Part shown: positions 37,718-46,810 of the stretch, piece by piece
Position numbering within the stretch: position 1 is the first letter of the stretch
How the letters are laid out: each line of letters begins with the position of its first letter
Source of the DNA: an uncultured Rhodospirillaceae bacterium
GTDB lineage: Bacteria > Pseudomonadota > Alphaproteobacteria > Reyranellales > Reyranellaceae
NCBI GenBank assembly: GCA_945952105.1
Contig: CAMFGZ010000002.1
Coordinates: 248,001 to 312,000 of the forward strand
DNA length: 64,000 bases
Reading direction: 5' to 3'
Program-made: the position numbers and the translations under genes
Notes under the pieces: model-generated
The model's database searches: none
The model's input: only the letters and a program-made list of their open reading frames with translations
What the model was told of the DNA's origin: nothing

Positions 37718-38452
37718 CTATTTTTGTTCGCGCTCACGGGCTGCGGCAACGAGCCGGTCCGTCGCGCCTTCGATCCGTTCGCGCAGGGTCGTCATGAAGG
37801 CATCCCGGCCGAGGCCTGGCGGAATGGCCGGCAGAATCTCGACGTCGATCACGCCGGGCCGCTTGATGAATTTGCGCCGCCCCCAGAACAGCCCGGAATT
37901 GAGCGCGACCGGCACGACCGGCACGCCGAGTTGCCGGTAGAGCGCGGCCGTCCCCACCTGGTAGGGCCGCTCATCGCCCGGCGCCACGCGCGTTCCTTCC
38001 GGGAAGATCAGGATCGACCGGCCCTCGGCCAGGGTCGCCTTGGCCTGCTTCACCAGTCCGCGCAGCGCCTTCGAGCCGTCGCCGCGTTCGACGGCGATGT
38101 TGCCCACGCGCGCCATCGCCCAGCCGACGACCGGGATCAGCACCAGCTCGCGCTTCATCACCGTCGCGGCACCGGGAAACAGGCGGGAGAAAGCCAGCGT
38201 CTCCCACGACGACTGGTGCTTGCAGGCGAAGATGACCGGCCCGGTGGGCATGTCCCCGAGCCCGCCGACGCGATGGGTCAGCCGGCAGGTGATCCGGAGC
38301 CACCACAGGCAGAAATCGATCCAGAAGAGCGACCAGGCGACCACGAAGCGCCGCGGCATCAGCAGGATGGGCGATCCGACGATGGCGATGATCGTCGTTC
38401 CGGCGTACCAGCCGACATTGAAGAAGAACGAGCGCAGCCCGAGACCAATCAT
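37718..38452 (-). CDS. plsC: 1-acyl-sn-glycerol-3-phosphate acyltransferase
   Basis: Adds the second acyl chain to make phosphatidic acid. The 244-residue membrane-associated protein has an N-terminal hydrophobic segment (about 5-35), the catalytic block KHQSSWETL and the substrate-binding block FPEGTR (150-155). The catalytic block reads H79-x4-E84, not the usual HX4D, which is conservative but notable. It precedes nrdJ by 44 bases on the same strand and is divergent from the zinc-ribbon gene. Confidence 0.88.
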   Translation of the reverse strand: MIGLGLRSFFFNVGWYAGTTIIAIVGSPILLMPRRFVVAWSLFWIDFCLWWLRITCRLTHRVGGLGDMPTGPVIFACKHQSSWETLAFSRLFPGAATVMKRELVLIPVVGWAMARVGNIAVERGDGSKALRGLVKQAKATLAEGRSILIFPEGTRVAPGDERPYQVGTAALYRQLGVPVVPVALNSGLFWGRRKFIKRPGVIDVEILPAIPPGLGRDAFMTTLRERIEGATDRLVAAAREREQK

Positions 38453-38532
38453 TTCAAATGTATGCGTGCACGACGTGTTGCTTGTACGCCAAGTTTTAGT
38501 GGCCTAGTGTCCGCTCGCAAAGCACATCTGGT

Positions 38533-38544
38533 GGGGTATACCCC
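38533..38544. repeat. 12-bp perfect palindrome before the zinc-ribbon gene
   Basis: GGGGTATACCCC ends seven bases before the ATG at 38552, in the place of a ribosome-binding site, and no other Shine-Dalgarno sequence is visible. It could bind a regulator or fold in the mRNA. Confidence 0.4.
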
Positions 38545-38551
38545 GCTCATC

Positions 38552-39226
38552 ATGCAAGTCACCTGTTCAAACTGCGGCGCCCGCTACGCCGTCGATCCGG
38601 CGGCGATCGGCCCGACGGGCCGGACCGTCCAGTGCGTCCGCTGCAACCATCGCTGGTTTCAGGAATCCGCCGCGCCGACAACGGCAACGGCGCCCGTTGC
38701 CGACGAAGCGGTCGCCAAACCGGCTACCGCCGTTCCGGATTTCGTGATCCGCCCTTCCGCGCCCGGCGCCGGCCTGCCGGCGCTGACCACGCCGCCGCCG
38801 CGCAAGAGGAACTGGGGCACATGGATCGCCTTTGCGATCGTGTTCGCCGTGCTGTTCGGCGGTGCGGGCTACGCCTATCGCGGCGAGATCAAGGCCCGCC
38901 TGCCGGAGTCCTGGCGTACCCTGCTGCACCCGAAAGCCGCCGCCGCGGCGCCGGCGCGACCGCAGGTCGGCATCGACATGGCCGCCACGAAGATCGACCT
39001 GGTCGACGGACGCTACGTCGTACAGGGCGAACTGGTGAACACCGGCACCGCGCCCGGCTCGACCAGCCGGTTGAAGCTGGTCTTCCGGGCGGGTAACGAA
39101 ATCCTGGGCGAGCGTGCCATGCCATTGGTCGAGGGACCGATCGCGCCGGGCGCCCGCCTGAGCTTCAAGCTGCCCCTGGACGAGCCCCCGGCCGGGGCGA
39201 CCAACATCATACCGACAGTCGACTGA
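38552..39226 (+). CDS. Zinc-ribbon (MJ0042) and DUF3426 membrane protein
   Basis: The 224-residue protein begins with an MJ0042-type zinc ribbon: CSNC at 5-8 and CVRC at 28-31. A Pro/Ala-rich linker leads to one membrane helix at about 92-110 (WIAFAIVFAVLFGGAGYAYRG) and a C-terminal beta domain (DUF3426) with VVQGELVNTGT. The zinc ribbon should be cytoplasmic and the DUF3426 domain periplasmic. The ATG at 38552 is chosen because the ribbon starts at once (MQVTCSNCG). Function unknown. Its stop overlaps the hpt start by one base. Confidence 0.85.
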   Translation: MQVTCSNCGARYAVDPAAIGPTGRTVQCVRCNHRWFQESAAPTTATAPVADEAVAKPATAVPDFVIRPSAPGAGLPALTTPPPRKRNWGTWIAFAIVFAVLFGGAGYAYRGEIKARLPESWRTLLHPKAAAAAPARPQVGIDMAATKIDLVDGRYVVQGELVNTGTAPGSTSRLKLVFRAGNEILGERAMPLVEGPIAPGARLSFKLPLDEPPAGATNIIPTVD

Positions 39227-39783
39227 TGCCCGATCGCTCCCCCTCCGAACGCCCCGTCGTCTCCATTCGCTTCTCCGCCGCCGAGATCGCCTCGAGGGTC
39301 GAGGAAATGGCGACCGACCTCGCCGGCAAGCTCGAACCCGATACGCTGGTCGTGTCGGTCCTGAAGGGCAGCTTCGTCTTCGCCGCCGACCTGATCCGGG
39401 CGCTGAGCCGCGCTGGGGCCGACTGGTCGATGGATTTCCTCACCCTCTCCAGCTACGGCAGCGGCACCCAGACGAGCGGCAACGTTCGCATCGTGCGCGA
39501 CATCGTCGACGACGTGCGCGGCCGCGACGTGCTGCTGGTCGACGACATCCTGGAATCAGGCTTTACCCTGAGCTTCGCCAAGAAGCTGATCGAGGAGCGC
39601 GGCGCCCGCCGCGTTTCGATCTGCACCCTGCTCGACAAGCCCGGAAAGCGCCGGACCACTCTCGCGGCCGACTTCGTGGGCTTCGAGGCGGGCGACGAAT
39701 TCCTTGTCGGCTACGGCCTCGACTGGGCGCACCGCTTCCGCGGCCTGCCCTATATCGGCGTGGTCGAGAAGCCGGCGAAATAG
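39226..39783 (+). CDS. hpt: Hypoxanthine phosphoribosyltransferase
   Basis: Salvages hypoxanthine and guanine with PRPP to IMP and GMP. The 185-residue protein has the PRPP motif VLLVDDILESGFTLS at 102-116, the SVLKGSFVFAADLIRAL loop with the essential cis-peptide region, and the C-terminal base-binding DFVGFEAGDEFLVGYGLDW. Its start overlaps the DUF3426 stop (TGATG), so the two are coupled. The DUF4175 gene converges with a 13-base gap. Confidence 0.93.
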   Translation: MPDRSPSERPVVSIRFSAAEIASRVEEMATDLAGKLEPDTLVVSVLKGSFVFAADLIRALSRAGADWSMDFLTLSSYGSGTQTSGNVRIVRDIVDDVRGRDVLLVDDILESGFTLSFAKKLIEERGARRVSICTLLDKPGKRRTTLAADFVGFEAGDEFLVGYGLDWAHRFRGLPYIGVVEKPAK

Positions 39784-39796
39784 CTCGCCCGAAGGC

Positions 39797-42397
39797 CTAA
39801 TACGTCTTCAACAGGCGGTCGATGTAGTCGAGCTCTTCCTTCGGACGCAGCTGGTCGCCGGCGCGGCGGCGCAGTTCGTCGAGGATCTCGCGGCTGCGCT
39901 GGCGGTCGAGTTCCAGCGGCACCTTGTCGGCGCCGGAGTCGATCGCGTCACCATAGTTGCCGTCGGAGCGACCCAGCGGATCGCGATCCTCGCTGCGGCG
40001 CTCACGCTCCTCGATCTCGGCGATGTCCTGGTTGTTGCCGGGACCGCGCTGCTGGCGCATCTGCTCGGCCATATCGCCCATGCCCTGCTGCAGGTTGTCG
40101 AGCGCGCGGCGCTGGGCCCGCGAAGCCTCGCGCGGATCGCCGCGACGCAGCGCGTCCTCGGCCTCGCGCATCGAGCGTTCGGCGCGACCCAGCGATTCCG
40201 GCATCTGCAGGCCGTTCTCGTCGAGCTTCTTCATGAACTCGCCCAGCCGGCCGCGCAGGCCTTCCTGCTGGCCGCGCTGCTGCTCGCCCCACTGGCCCTG
40301 GCCCTGCCCTTGTCCCTGACCGGGCTGCTGGCCCTGCCCCTGCTGGCCTTGTTGTCCCTGTTGGCCACGCTGGCCCTGTTGACCTTGCTGCCCCTGCTGG
40401 CCGCGCTGGCCCTGCTGCTGGCGGCCTTCCCGCTCGGACTCGCCCAGGAGCTGGTTCTGCCGGCGCGACAACTGGTCGAGCTGGTTCATCATCTCACGGC
40501 CCTGCTGGTTGCCCTGGCCCTGCTGGCCGCGCTGCCCCTGCTGCTGGCGCTGCTGGCCGTTGGGGTTCGCCATCATCGGGGTGGCGTTTTCCATCATCTT
40601 GCGCAGCTCCTCGAGCATGCGCTTGGCCTCTTCGCGCTGGCCGTTCTTTGCCATCTCGCGAATCTTGTCGAGCATCTTCTGCAGGTCGTCGCCGGTGATG
40701 GTGTTGTTCGGATCCATCTTCTCCGCCTGCTCTTCCATGCGGCGGCGCTCGTCGGGATCCTTCATCTTTTCGGCGAGTTCACGCTGCCAACGCGCCATCG
40801 CGTCGTAGAGCTGCTGGATCAGCTTCTCGATCTCTTCATCGCCGGCCTGGCGCTGCATGGCGTCCCGCAGCTCCTGGCGTGCCTGCTCGACCGCACGCTC
40901 GGCGTCCGACGTCGCGCCGCTTTCGAGGCGCATGGCGAGATCCCAGAGAAGTTTCTGCGTGTCGACGACCGTTTCCTTGCTGTCGTCCTGGGCGAGCCGC
41001 ACCGAGCCGATGCGCAGCCCAAGCTGGACGACCGGATCCTCACGATACGCCTTTGGGTTCGCATGGATCATGCGCATGCCGTCGGCCACGTCGATGCGAT
41101 AGCCCTTGGGATCGCGGGTGAGCGCCTTGCGCAGCACGATCAGCGCTCGCGCGGTCGGATCGTTGAACACCCGCTCCGGCAGCAGGAAGGTCTCGACCGA
41201 GCTGCGGCCCTTCTGGCCGAGTGCATCGGTGGCGAACAGCATCACCGTGACCTTGAGGCCGGCCCACGGATGGCTGGTGAGGTCGCGCACGAAGGTGTCG
41301 GCAATCTTCTTCGAGCTGCCAGCGACCGGCAGATCGACGCGCAGCACTTCCGGCTCCTCGTCGCTGCTCAGCGCGTCGTCGCCCAGGGCGCTGCCATGAA
41401 GGCGCATCTGGAGCTGAACGCCCGTCACGCCGAAATCGTCTCCGGCAATGTAGTCGATCTTGGTCGACCACTTGTCGACGCCGATCGGCCGGGTGAAGTC
41501 GATCGTCGGGGCGAGATCGGGGATGACGTGGAGCTTCCAGCGCGCCTGCTCATCGCCGCGCGCCTGCAGCGTGATCTGCTTGCCCTCGGTGATGACCTCC
41601 TCGACCTGGTACTTGCCCTTGCTGACGGTCGAGAATTCGGTGGGCTTGCCGTCGATGGAGAGCGTCGGCGGCTTGCGCCCCCGGGTGTCGTCGACGAACC
41701 CGGCGATCTTGCTGCCGACAGGAACGCGCAGGACCTTGTCGTGCTCGGCCATGTCCAGATAGACCGGCGGCTTGCCGGTATAGGCCGGCGGTGCGATCCA
41801 GAGATTGGCGACAACGGGCGGCGGCGGCGGGAAAGCCGGCGTTACGGCGGCGGCCATGCGGTCGCTGCGCCATCCGCCGGCTGTTGCGATGGCGACGACC
41901 AAGGCCAGCAGCGGCACGAAGCGCAGCGCCCACCTGTCGAGGGTTGCCAGCCCGGGATGGGCCGCCTTGTTGCTCAGCCCGGCGAGGCGCTCGGCCTCAC
42001 GGCGGCGATGGGCAGCCCAGAGCGCCACGGCCATCGGATCGGTGTTGCCAGCGGCAAGATTGTCCTGCACGGCGGCCAGCGGCCGGTGGGGAATCTCGCT
42101 GTCGCGTTCCAGGCGGCGGGTCGCGTCTTCCCGCGTGGGCCAGGAGAAATCACGCAGGCGCCACCAGGCGAGACCGGCAAATGCCAGTGCCAGTGCCGCA
42201 AGGATGCCGGTATGCACCCAGGGATCGAGGCCGGCGAACAGGTCTAGATGGGCCGCCGCGACGAACAGGGCGACGAAAGCGAGCAGCGGCACGAAACGCG
42301 GCCACAACCCCTCCCATGCCAGGGCCGCCCACGCCAAACCGATCTTGCGCCCCAGTCCCGGGGCCCGGATCGTCGCAGTGGTCTGGCTGGCGTCCAT
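39797..42397 (-). CDS. DUF4175 (TIGR02302-type) membrane protein with Gln/Gly-rich tract
   Basis: The 866-residue protein is typical of alphaproteobacteria and has no known function. Two membrane segments near the N-terminus (about 33-50 and 62-79) and a third at about 160-175, then a periplasmic region with AGLYRQAAG-like IAPPAYTGKPPVYLDM, then long charged helices. Residues about 612-714 are a low-complexity tract made almost only of Gln, Gly and Arg with QGQ and QRGQQ units. The gene lies upstream of nothing on this strand but follows lysA and argH (argH-lysA-this), a common order. Confidence 0.85.
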   Translation of the reverse strand: MDASQTTATIRAPGLGRKIGLAWAALAWEGLWPRFVPLLAFVALFVAAAHLDLFAGLDPWVHTGILAALALAFAGLAWWRLRDFSWPTREDATRRLERDSEIPHRPLAAVQDNLAAGNTDPMAVALWAAHRRREAERLAGLSNKAAHPGLATLDRWALRFVPLLALVVAIATAGGWRSDRMAAAVTPAFPPPPPVVANLWIAPPAYTGKPPVYLDMAEHDKVLRVPVGSKIAGFVDDTRGRKPPTLSIDGKPTEFSTVSKGKYQVEEVITEGKQITLQARGDEQARWKLHVIPDLAPTIDFTRPIGVDKWSTKIDYIAGDDFGVTGVQLQMRLHGSALGDDALSSDEEPEVLRVDLPVAGSSKKIADTFVRDLTSHPWAGLKVTVMLFATDALGQKGRSSVETFLLPERVFNDPTARALIVLRKALTRDPKGYRIDVADGMRMIHANPKAYREDPVVQLGLRIGSVRLAQDDSKETVVDTQKLLWDLAMRLESGATSDAERAVEQARQELRDAMQRQAGDEEIEKLIQQLYDAMARWQRELAEKMKDPDERRRMEEQAEKMDPNNTITGDDLQKMLDKIREMAKNGQREEAKRMLEELRKMMENATPMMANPNGQQRQQQGQRGQQGQGNQQGREMMNQLDQLSRRQNQLLGESEREGRQQQGQRGQQGQQGQQGQRGQQGQQGQQGQGQQPGQGQGQGQGQWGEQQRGQQEGLRGRLGEFMKKLDENGLQMPESLGRAERSMREAEDALRRGDPREASRAQRRALDNLQQGMGDMAEQMRQQRGPGNNQDIAEIEERERRSEDRDPLGRSDGNYGDAIDSGADKVPLELDRQRSREILDELRRRAGDQLRPKEELDYIDRLLKTY
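40255..40560 (-). repeat. Low-complexity repeat encoding a Gln/Gly tract
   Basis: Imperfect CTG-, CTGCTGGCC- and TTGTCC-type units in the plus strand encode the glutamine/glycine tract of the DUF4175 protein. It is coding sequence, prone to slippage and to assembly error, not a CRISPR array. Confidence 0.8.
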
Positions 42398-42417
42398 CGA
42401 CGTCCTTTCGTTCAGGC

Positions 42418-43686
42418 CTATTTCGGCTCCATCCAGGGCGGAAACCGCTCGGCGGAGATCATGTCTTCGACGGTGGGCCTCGGCCGCGTAACCGCAAACC
42501 TCGTGCCATCCACCATCACCTCGGGCGCCAGCGGCCGGCTGTTGTAGCTGGAAGCCATCACCGCCCCATAAGCGCCCGCCGAGCGTATCATGACGAGGTC
42601 GCCGGCAACCAGCGGCGGCAAATCACGATTCTGCGCGAGGAAGTCTCCGGATTCGCAGATGGGACCGACAATGTCGCAACGGATCGTGGCGGCATCGGGG
42701 CGTGGCTGCCGGACCGGCAGGATGTCGTGCCAGGCCTCGTAGAGCGTCGGCCGGATCAGGTCGTTCATCGCCGCATCGACGATGACGAACGTCTTGGCGG
42801 AGCCGGGCTTCACGAGGATCACCTCGCCGACCAGCACGCCCGCCTCGCCGACCAGCCGGCGTCCCGGCTCGAAGGCCAGCTCGCAGCCCAGGCCCTCGGT
42901 TTCGCGCGTCACGACCGCCATGAACTCGGCGATCGAGGGCGGCTTCTCGTCTGCATAAACGATCCCAAGGCCGCCGCCGATGTCGAACCGGTCGATCGAG
43001 TGACCGTCCTCGCGAAGCTGCCCGATCAATTCGCGAACCCGCACGATGGCGTCGCGGTAGGGGGCAAGCGAGGTGAGCTGCGAGCCGATATGCATCGCCA
43101 CGCCGACGACGTTGAGGTTCGGCAGGCGGCCGGCCAGTGCGAAGGCCTCGCGCGCCAGGTCGATGTCGATGCCGAACTTGTTCTCCTTGCGGCCGGTCGT
43201 GATCTTGGCGTGGGTCTTGGCGTCGACGTCGGGATTCACGCGGATGGCGATGTCGGCCTTCCGGCCAAGCTGGCCCGCCACGGCGTTCAGCGTCTCGAGC
43301 TCGGCCGAGCTCTCGACGTTGATCTGGCCGATGCCGGCTTCGAGGGCCGCCATCAGCTCGGAGGCCTTCTTGCCGACGCCGGAATAGACGATGCGCCCGG
43401 CCGGGATGCCGGCCGCCAGCGCCCGCTTCATCTCGCCCACCGAGACGATGTCGGCGCCGGCGCCCAGATCGCCGAACAGGCGAATGACGGCCTGGCTGCT
43501 GTTGGCCTTCATCGCGTAGGCGACGCTGGCGTTCATGCCCTTGATGCCGTCGGCGAACTCCTTCCAGCCCGCCCGCAGCGCGCCGGCGGAATAGCAGTAG
43601 AAGGGCGTGCCGACCTGGGCCGCGATGGCAGCCAGCGCCACGCCCTCGGCGTGTATCTCGCCATCCTTGTAGGCGAAGAAGCTCAT
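42418..43686 (-). CDS. lysA: Diaminopimelate decarboxylase
   Basis: Last step of lysine synthesis, decarboxylating meso-diaminopimelate with PLP. The 422-residue protein has the PLP lysine K60 in [10 protein letters not shown], the glycine-rich FDIGGGLGI phosphate site and the active-site GPICESGD. Its start overlaps the argH stop by four bases (ATGA), and the DUF4175 gene follows 20 bases after it. Confidence 0.96.
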   Translation of the reverse strand: MSFFAYKDGEIHAEGVALAAIAAQVGTPFYCYSAGALRAGWKEFADGIKGMNASVAYAMKANSSQAVIRLFGDLGAGADIVSVGEMKRALAAGIPAGRIVYSGVGKKASELMAALEAGIGQINVESSAELETLNAVAGQLGRKADIAIRVNPDVDAKTHAKITTGRKENKFGIDIDLAREAFALAGRLPNLNVVGVAMHIGSQLTSLAPYRDAIVRVRELIGQLREDGHSIDRFDIGGGLGIVYADEKPPSIAEFMAVVTRETEGLGCELAFEPGRRLVGEAGVLVGEVILVKPGSAKTFVIVDAAMNDLIRPTLYEAWHDILPVRQPRPDAATIRCDIVGPICESGDFLAQNRDLPPLVAGDLVMIRSAGAYGAVMASSYNSRPLAPEVMVDGTRFAVTRPRPTVEDMISAERFPPWMEPK

Positions 43687-45125
43687 CGGCCGCGGCCTCC
43701 GGTCTTGCCGAGGAAGCGGCTGCGCGCTTCGGTGACGGCACGCGCCACATTGGCCGGCGCGGTACCGCCCAGGCTCTTGCGGGCGTTGACCGAGGCCTCG
43801 ACGGTCAGGACGCGATAGACGCTGCGATCGATCTTCGGTTCGACCGCCTGCATCTCCTCAAGCGAGAGCTTGTCGAGATCGATGCCCTTGTCGGCGGCGA
43901 TGCCGACCAGACGACCGGTCACGTGATGGGCCTGGCGAAACGGCAGGCCCACCTTGCGCACCAGCCAGTCGGCGAGATCGGTCGCCACGGAATAGTCGGC
44001 CGAGGCCACGGCGCGCATGCGCTCCGGGTTGGCCTTGAGGTCGCGGATCATGCCGGTCATGGCCGCGATGCCCAGCTCCAGCGAATCGGCGGCGTCGAAC
44101 AGCGGCTCCTTGTCCTCCTGCATGTCCTTGCCGTAGGTGAGCGGCAAGCCCTTCAGGATGGTGCAGAGCGCCACGAAGGCACCGACGATGCGGCCGACCT
44201 TGGCGCGGGTGAGCTCGGCGGCGTCGGGATTGCGCTTCTGCGGCATGATCGAACTGCCGGTCGTGAAGGCATCCGACAGCGAGATGAAGCGGAACGGCGC
44301 GGAGCACCAGATCACGATCTCCTCCGAGAGCCGCGACAGGTGCACGGCGGTCGTCGAGGCCGCCGCGATGAACTCGATCACATAGTCGCGGTCGGACACG
44401 GCATCGAGCGAATTGGCCATCGGCCGCGCGAAGCCCAGCGCCTTCGCCGTCTTGCGCGGATCGATCGGATGCGGCGAGCCCGCCAGCGCCGCGGCGCCCA
44501 GCGGCGATTCGTTGAGGCGCGCCCGGCAGTCGGCGAAGCGGCTGCGGTCGCGGCCGAACATCTCGACATAGGCCATCAGGTGATGGCCGAAGGTGATCGG
44601 CTGGGCCGTCTGCAGGTGGGTGAACCCCGGCATGATCGTCGAGGCATACTGGTCGGCACGGTCGATCAGGGCGGCCTGCAGGTCGCGCAGCATCGCCTCG
44701 ATCCTGTCGAGCGTGTCGCGGACCCAGAGGCGCACATCGAGCGCGATCTGGTCGTTGCGGGAGCGTGCAGTGTGCAGACGTCCGCCGGCCGGGCCGATGA
44801 TGTCGGTCAGCCGCTGCTCGACGTTGAAATGGATGTCTTCGAGCTTGGTCGAGAACTTGAACTTGCCGCTCTCGATCTCCGCCTTGACCTGGGCCAGGCC
44901 GCGCTTGATGTCGCGGCCGTCCTTTGCCGTCAGGATGCCCTGGGCCACCAGCATGTCACAGTGCGCCACGGAGCCTGCGATATCCTGCGCGTAGAGCCGC
45001 CGGTCGAAACCGATGGAGGCGTTGATCTTCTCCATGATTTCCGCGGGCCCGAGCTTGTAGCGGCCGCCCCACATCGTGTTGGAGCGACGATTGGTTGCTC
45101 GCGCAGTCGTGTTCTTCCGTGCCAT
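43683..45125 (-). CDS. argH: Argininosuccinate lyase
   Basis: Splits argininosuccinate into arginine and fumarate. The 480-residue protein has the lyase-superfamily signature [12 protein letters not shown], plus [21 protein letters not shown] and [23 protein letters not shown] (each in part). About 17 residues rich in Arg/Thr precede the conserved [12 protein letters not shown] start; the ATG at residue 18 (45074) is an alternative. It leads argH-lysA and is divergent from tlpA with only 26 bases between the two starts. Confidence 0.95.
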   Translation of the reverse strand: MARKNTTARATNRRSNTMWGGRYKLGPAEIMEKINASIGFDRRLYAQDIAGSVAHCDMLVAQGILTAKDGRDIKRGLAQVKAEIESGKFKFSTKLEDIHFNVEQRLTDIIGPAGGRLHTARSRNDQIALDVRLWVRDTLDRIEAMLRDLQAALIDRADQYASTIMPGFTHLQTAQPITFGHHLMAYVEMFGRDRSRFADCRARLNESPLGAAALAGSPHPIDPRKTAKALGFARPMANSLDAVSDRDYVIEFIAAASTTAVHLSRLSEEIVIWCSAPFRFISLSDAFTTGSSIMPQKRNPDAAELTRAKVGRIVGAFVALCTILKGLPLTYGKDMQEDKEPLFDAADSLELGIAAMTGMIRDLKANPERMRAVASADYSVATDLADWLVRKVGLPFRQAHHVTGRLVGIAADKGIDLDKLSLEEMQAVEPKIDRSVYRVLTVEASVNARKSLGGTAPANVARAVTEARSRFLGKTGGRGR

Positions 45126-45151
45126 GAATTAACGCCATTGATCCTTTAGGA

Positions 45152-45766
45152 ATGCGGCTTATGGCACATCCTGTCCCTAATTTCCTCCTTGGCCGCCGCT
45201 ACATTCTTTGCGGTGCCCTTGCGGCACTCGCGGTCCCGGCCACGGCCGCACCGAGCCTGGCCGGCGTGAAACCCGAAATGGCCAAGGGCGCCATGGAGCG
45301 CTTCAAGCTCGCCCAGGCGCCCAAGCCGCTGCCCGACCTCGAGATCCAGGACTCCGACGACAAACCGATGAAGCTCGGCGACCTCAAGGGCAAAGTCGTG
45401 CTGCTGAACTTCTGGGCCACCTGGTGCGCGCCTTGCGTGAAGGAAATGCCGAGCCTCGACCGGCTGCAGGCGGCATTCCCGAAGGACAGGTTCCTGATCG
45501 TACCGCTGTCGATCGACGGGCCGTCCAAGCCCAAGGTCGCGCCTTTCTACAAGGACCAGAAGCTGGCGAACCTCGGCATCTATTTCGACAAGGGCCGCAA
45601 GGCGATGCAGGGGCTCGACGTCACTCTGCTGCCGACGTCGATCCTGGTCGACGCCAAGGGCCGCGAACTCGGCCGTATCGAGGGCGATGCCGACTGGGAC
45701 ATGCCCGAATCCATCGCGCTGATGAAAGCGGCGATGGGCAAGGACGCGGCAAAGGACAAGGGCTGA
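45152..45766 (+). CDS. TlpA-like periplasmic thiol-disulfide oxidoreductase
   Basis: Thioredoxin-fold protein exported to the periplasm. The 204-residue protein has an N-terminal hydrophobic segment (about 17-38), then PLPDLEIQDSDDKPMKLGDLKGKVVLLNFWATWCAPC (active site W91-C95, quoted in part) and the cis-proline LLPTSILVD. Redox partner unknown; TlpA-type proteins serve cytochrome c maturation and protein reduction. AGGA abuts the first ATG; the one at 45161 is at better spacing. It is divergent from argH, as in many alphaproteobacteria. Confidence 0.88.
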   Translation: MRLMAHPVPNFLLGRRYILCGALAALAVPATAAPSLAGVKPEMAKGAMERFKLAQAPKPLPDLEIQDSDDKPMKLGDLKGKVVLLNFWATWCAPCVKEMPSLDRLQAAFPKDRFLIVPLSIDGPSKPKVAPFYKDQKLANLGIYFDKGRKAMQGLDVTLLPTSILVDAKGRELGRIEGDADWDMPESIALMKAAMGKDAAKDKG

Positions 45767-45808
45767 CTGGCGCCAACTTACCCCGCGTTGGTGCATAATG
45801 CGGCCGAC

Positions 45809-46738
45809 ATGACGCCGCCTCCCGCGACCCCCGACGCCGTTGCCATCGAACTCAATGCGGTGCTGGTCGCCCTGACGGCGAACCAGCCGCAGGTCCTCAC
45901 CCTCGACGATGGCGCGCTGTTGCCGTCGGGACCGTTTGCAACCGAGCATCCGACCCTGCAGAGCGGCGTACGGGCCTGGGTCGAACGGCAAACCAATCAT
46001 CCGCTGGGGTATGTCGAGCAGCTCTACACGTTCGCCGACCGGAATCGCCCGGCCTCGGACGGAAGGCGGCGCGTCGTGTCGATCAGCTATCTCGGCCTCA
46101 CCCGCGAGCGGCTGTCGGCCGGCGCGCGCGATCCGGAATGGCGCAGCTGGTACCGCTATTTCCCGTGGGAGGATTGGCGGACAGGCCCCTCGCCCCTTGT
46201 CGCCCAATCGATCCTGCCGCAACTCGCGAAATGGGCGAGCGCGGGCGATGCGGCGGGCCGGCGCGAGCGGCAGCAGCGGATCGAGATGAACTTCGGCGAC
46301 AGGATCGAGACCTGGAACGAGGATCTGGTCCTGCAGCGCTATGAGCTGCTCTACGAGGCCGGCCTGGTGCCCGAGGCCAAACGGCCCGCCGTCGAGACCG
46401 TGCCCGGAATGCCGATGCGCCACGACCACCGCCGGATCCTCGCCACCGGGATCGCGCGGCTCAGGGCAAAGATCAAATACCGTCCCGTCTTCTTCGAACT
46501 GATGCCACCGGAATTCACGCTGCTGCAGCTCCAGCGTGCCGTCGAGGCCCTGGCGGGGCGCCCGATGCACAAACAGAACTTCCGCCGCCTTATCGACCTG
46601 CAGGGGCTGGTCGAACCGACGGGCGCCTCGACCTCTGAAGCGCGCGGGAGGCCCGCGAAGCTGTTCCGCTTCCGCCGCGAGGTCGTGCTCGAACGCGCCG
46701 TCGCCGGCACCAAGCTCCCCCTCTCCCGTCCGATCTGA
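45809..46738 (+). CDS. nadQ: NadQ-type Nudix-related transcriptional regulator of NAD synthesis
   Basis: NadQ proteins repress nadABC in alphaproteobacteria in response to NAD metabolites. The 309-residue protein has a Nudix-like fold of about 200 residues without a complete catalytic Nudix box, so probably a sensor, followed by a winged helix around 245-290 (MHKQNFRRLIDLQGLVEPTG, RGRPAKLFRFRRE), the NrtR-like layout. The start ATG 45809 is chosen over a TTG at 45788. It is directly upstream of nadA and its candidate operators lie in between. Confidence 0.85.
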   Translation: MTPPPATPDAVAIELNAVLVALTANQPQVLTLDDGALLPSGPFATEHPTLQSGVRAWVERQTNHPLGYVEQLYTFADRNRPASDGRRRVVSISYLGLTRERLSAGARDPEWRSWYRYFPWEDWRTGPSPLVAQSILPQLAKWASAGDAAGRRERQQRIEMNFGDRIETWNEDLVLQRYELLYEAGLVPEAKRPAVETVPGMPMRHDHRRILATGIARLRAKIKYRPVFFELMPPEFTLLQLQRAVEALAGRPMHKQNFRRLIDLQGLVEPTGASTSEARGRPAKLFRFRREVVLERAVAGTKLPLSRPI

Positions 46739-46742
46739 AAAC

Positions 46743-46771
46743 TTGACCTCATTAATGCTCATTCTTAGTAT
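46743..46771 (+). promoter_or_regulatory. sigma70 promoter of nadA-nadC
   Basis: TTGACC (46743-46748, 5 of 6 consensus) and TAGTAT (46766-46771, 4 of 6) are separated by 17 bases. The predicted start near 46778 lies in the candidate NadQ operator. This is the most AT-rich stretch of the window. Confidence 0.7.
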
Positions 46772-46797
46772 AAATAATTAATGCTCCTATTGAGCAT
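46751..46797. promoter_or_regulatory. Candidate NadQ operators
   Basis: The 10-mer ATTAATGCTC occurs twice, at 46751-46760 (in the promoter spacer) and 46777-46786 (at the start site). The second copy forms an inverted repeat: ATGCTC (46781-46786), five bases, GAGCAT (46792-46797). Their place over a nadA promoter beside nadQ makes them the likely binding sites. Confidence 0.65.
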
Positions 46798-46810
46798 AAT
46801 GAGGTGTCAG

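Noticed and set aside
40255..40560. Repeat array resembling a CRISPR or satellite
   Set aside because: The units are short, irregular and in frame with a Gln/Gly tract of the DUF4175 protein; no spacers.
46781..46810. Earlier ATG for nadA at 46781
   Set aside because: It lies within the candidate operator and adds residues absent from NadA; the ATG at 46811 has a good ribosome site.
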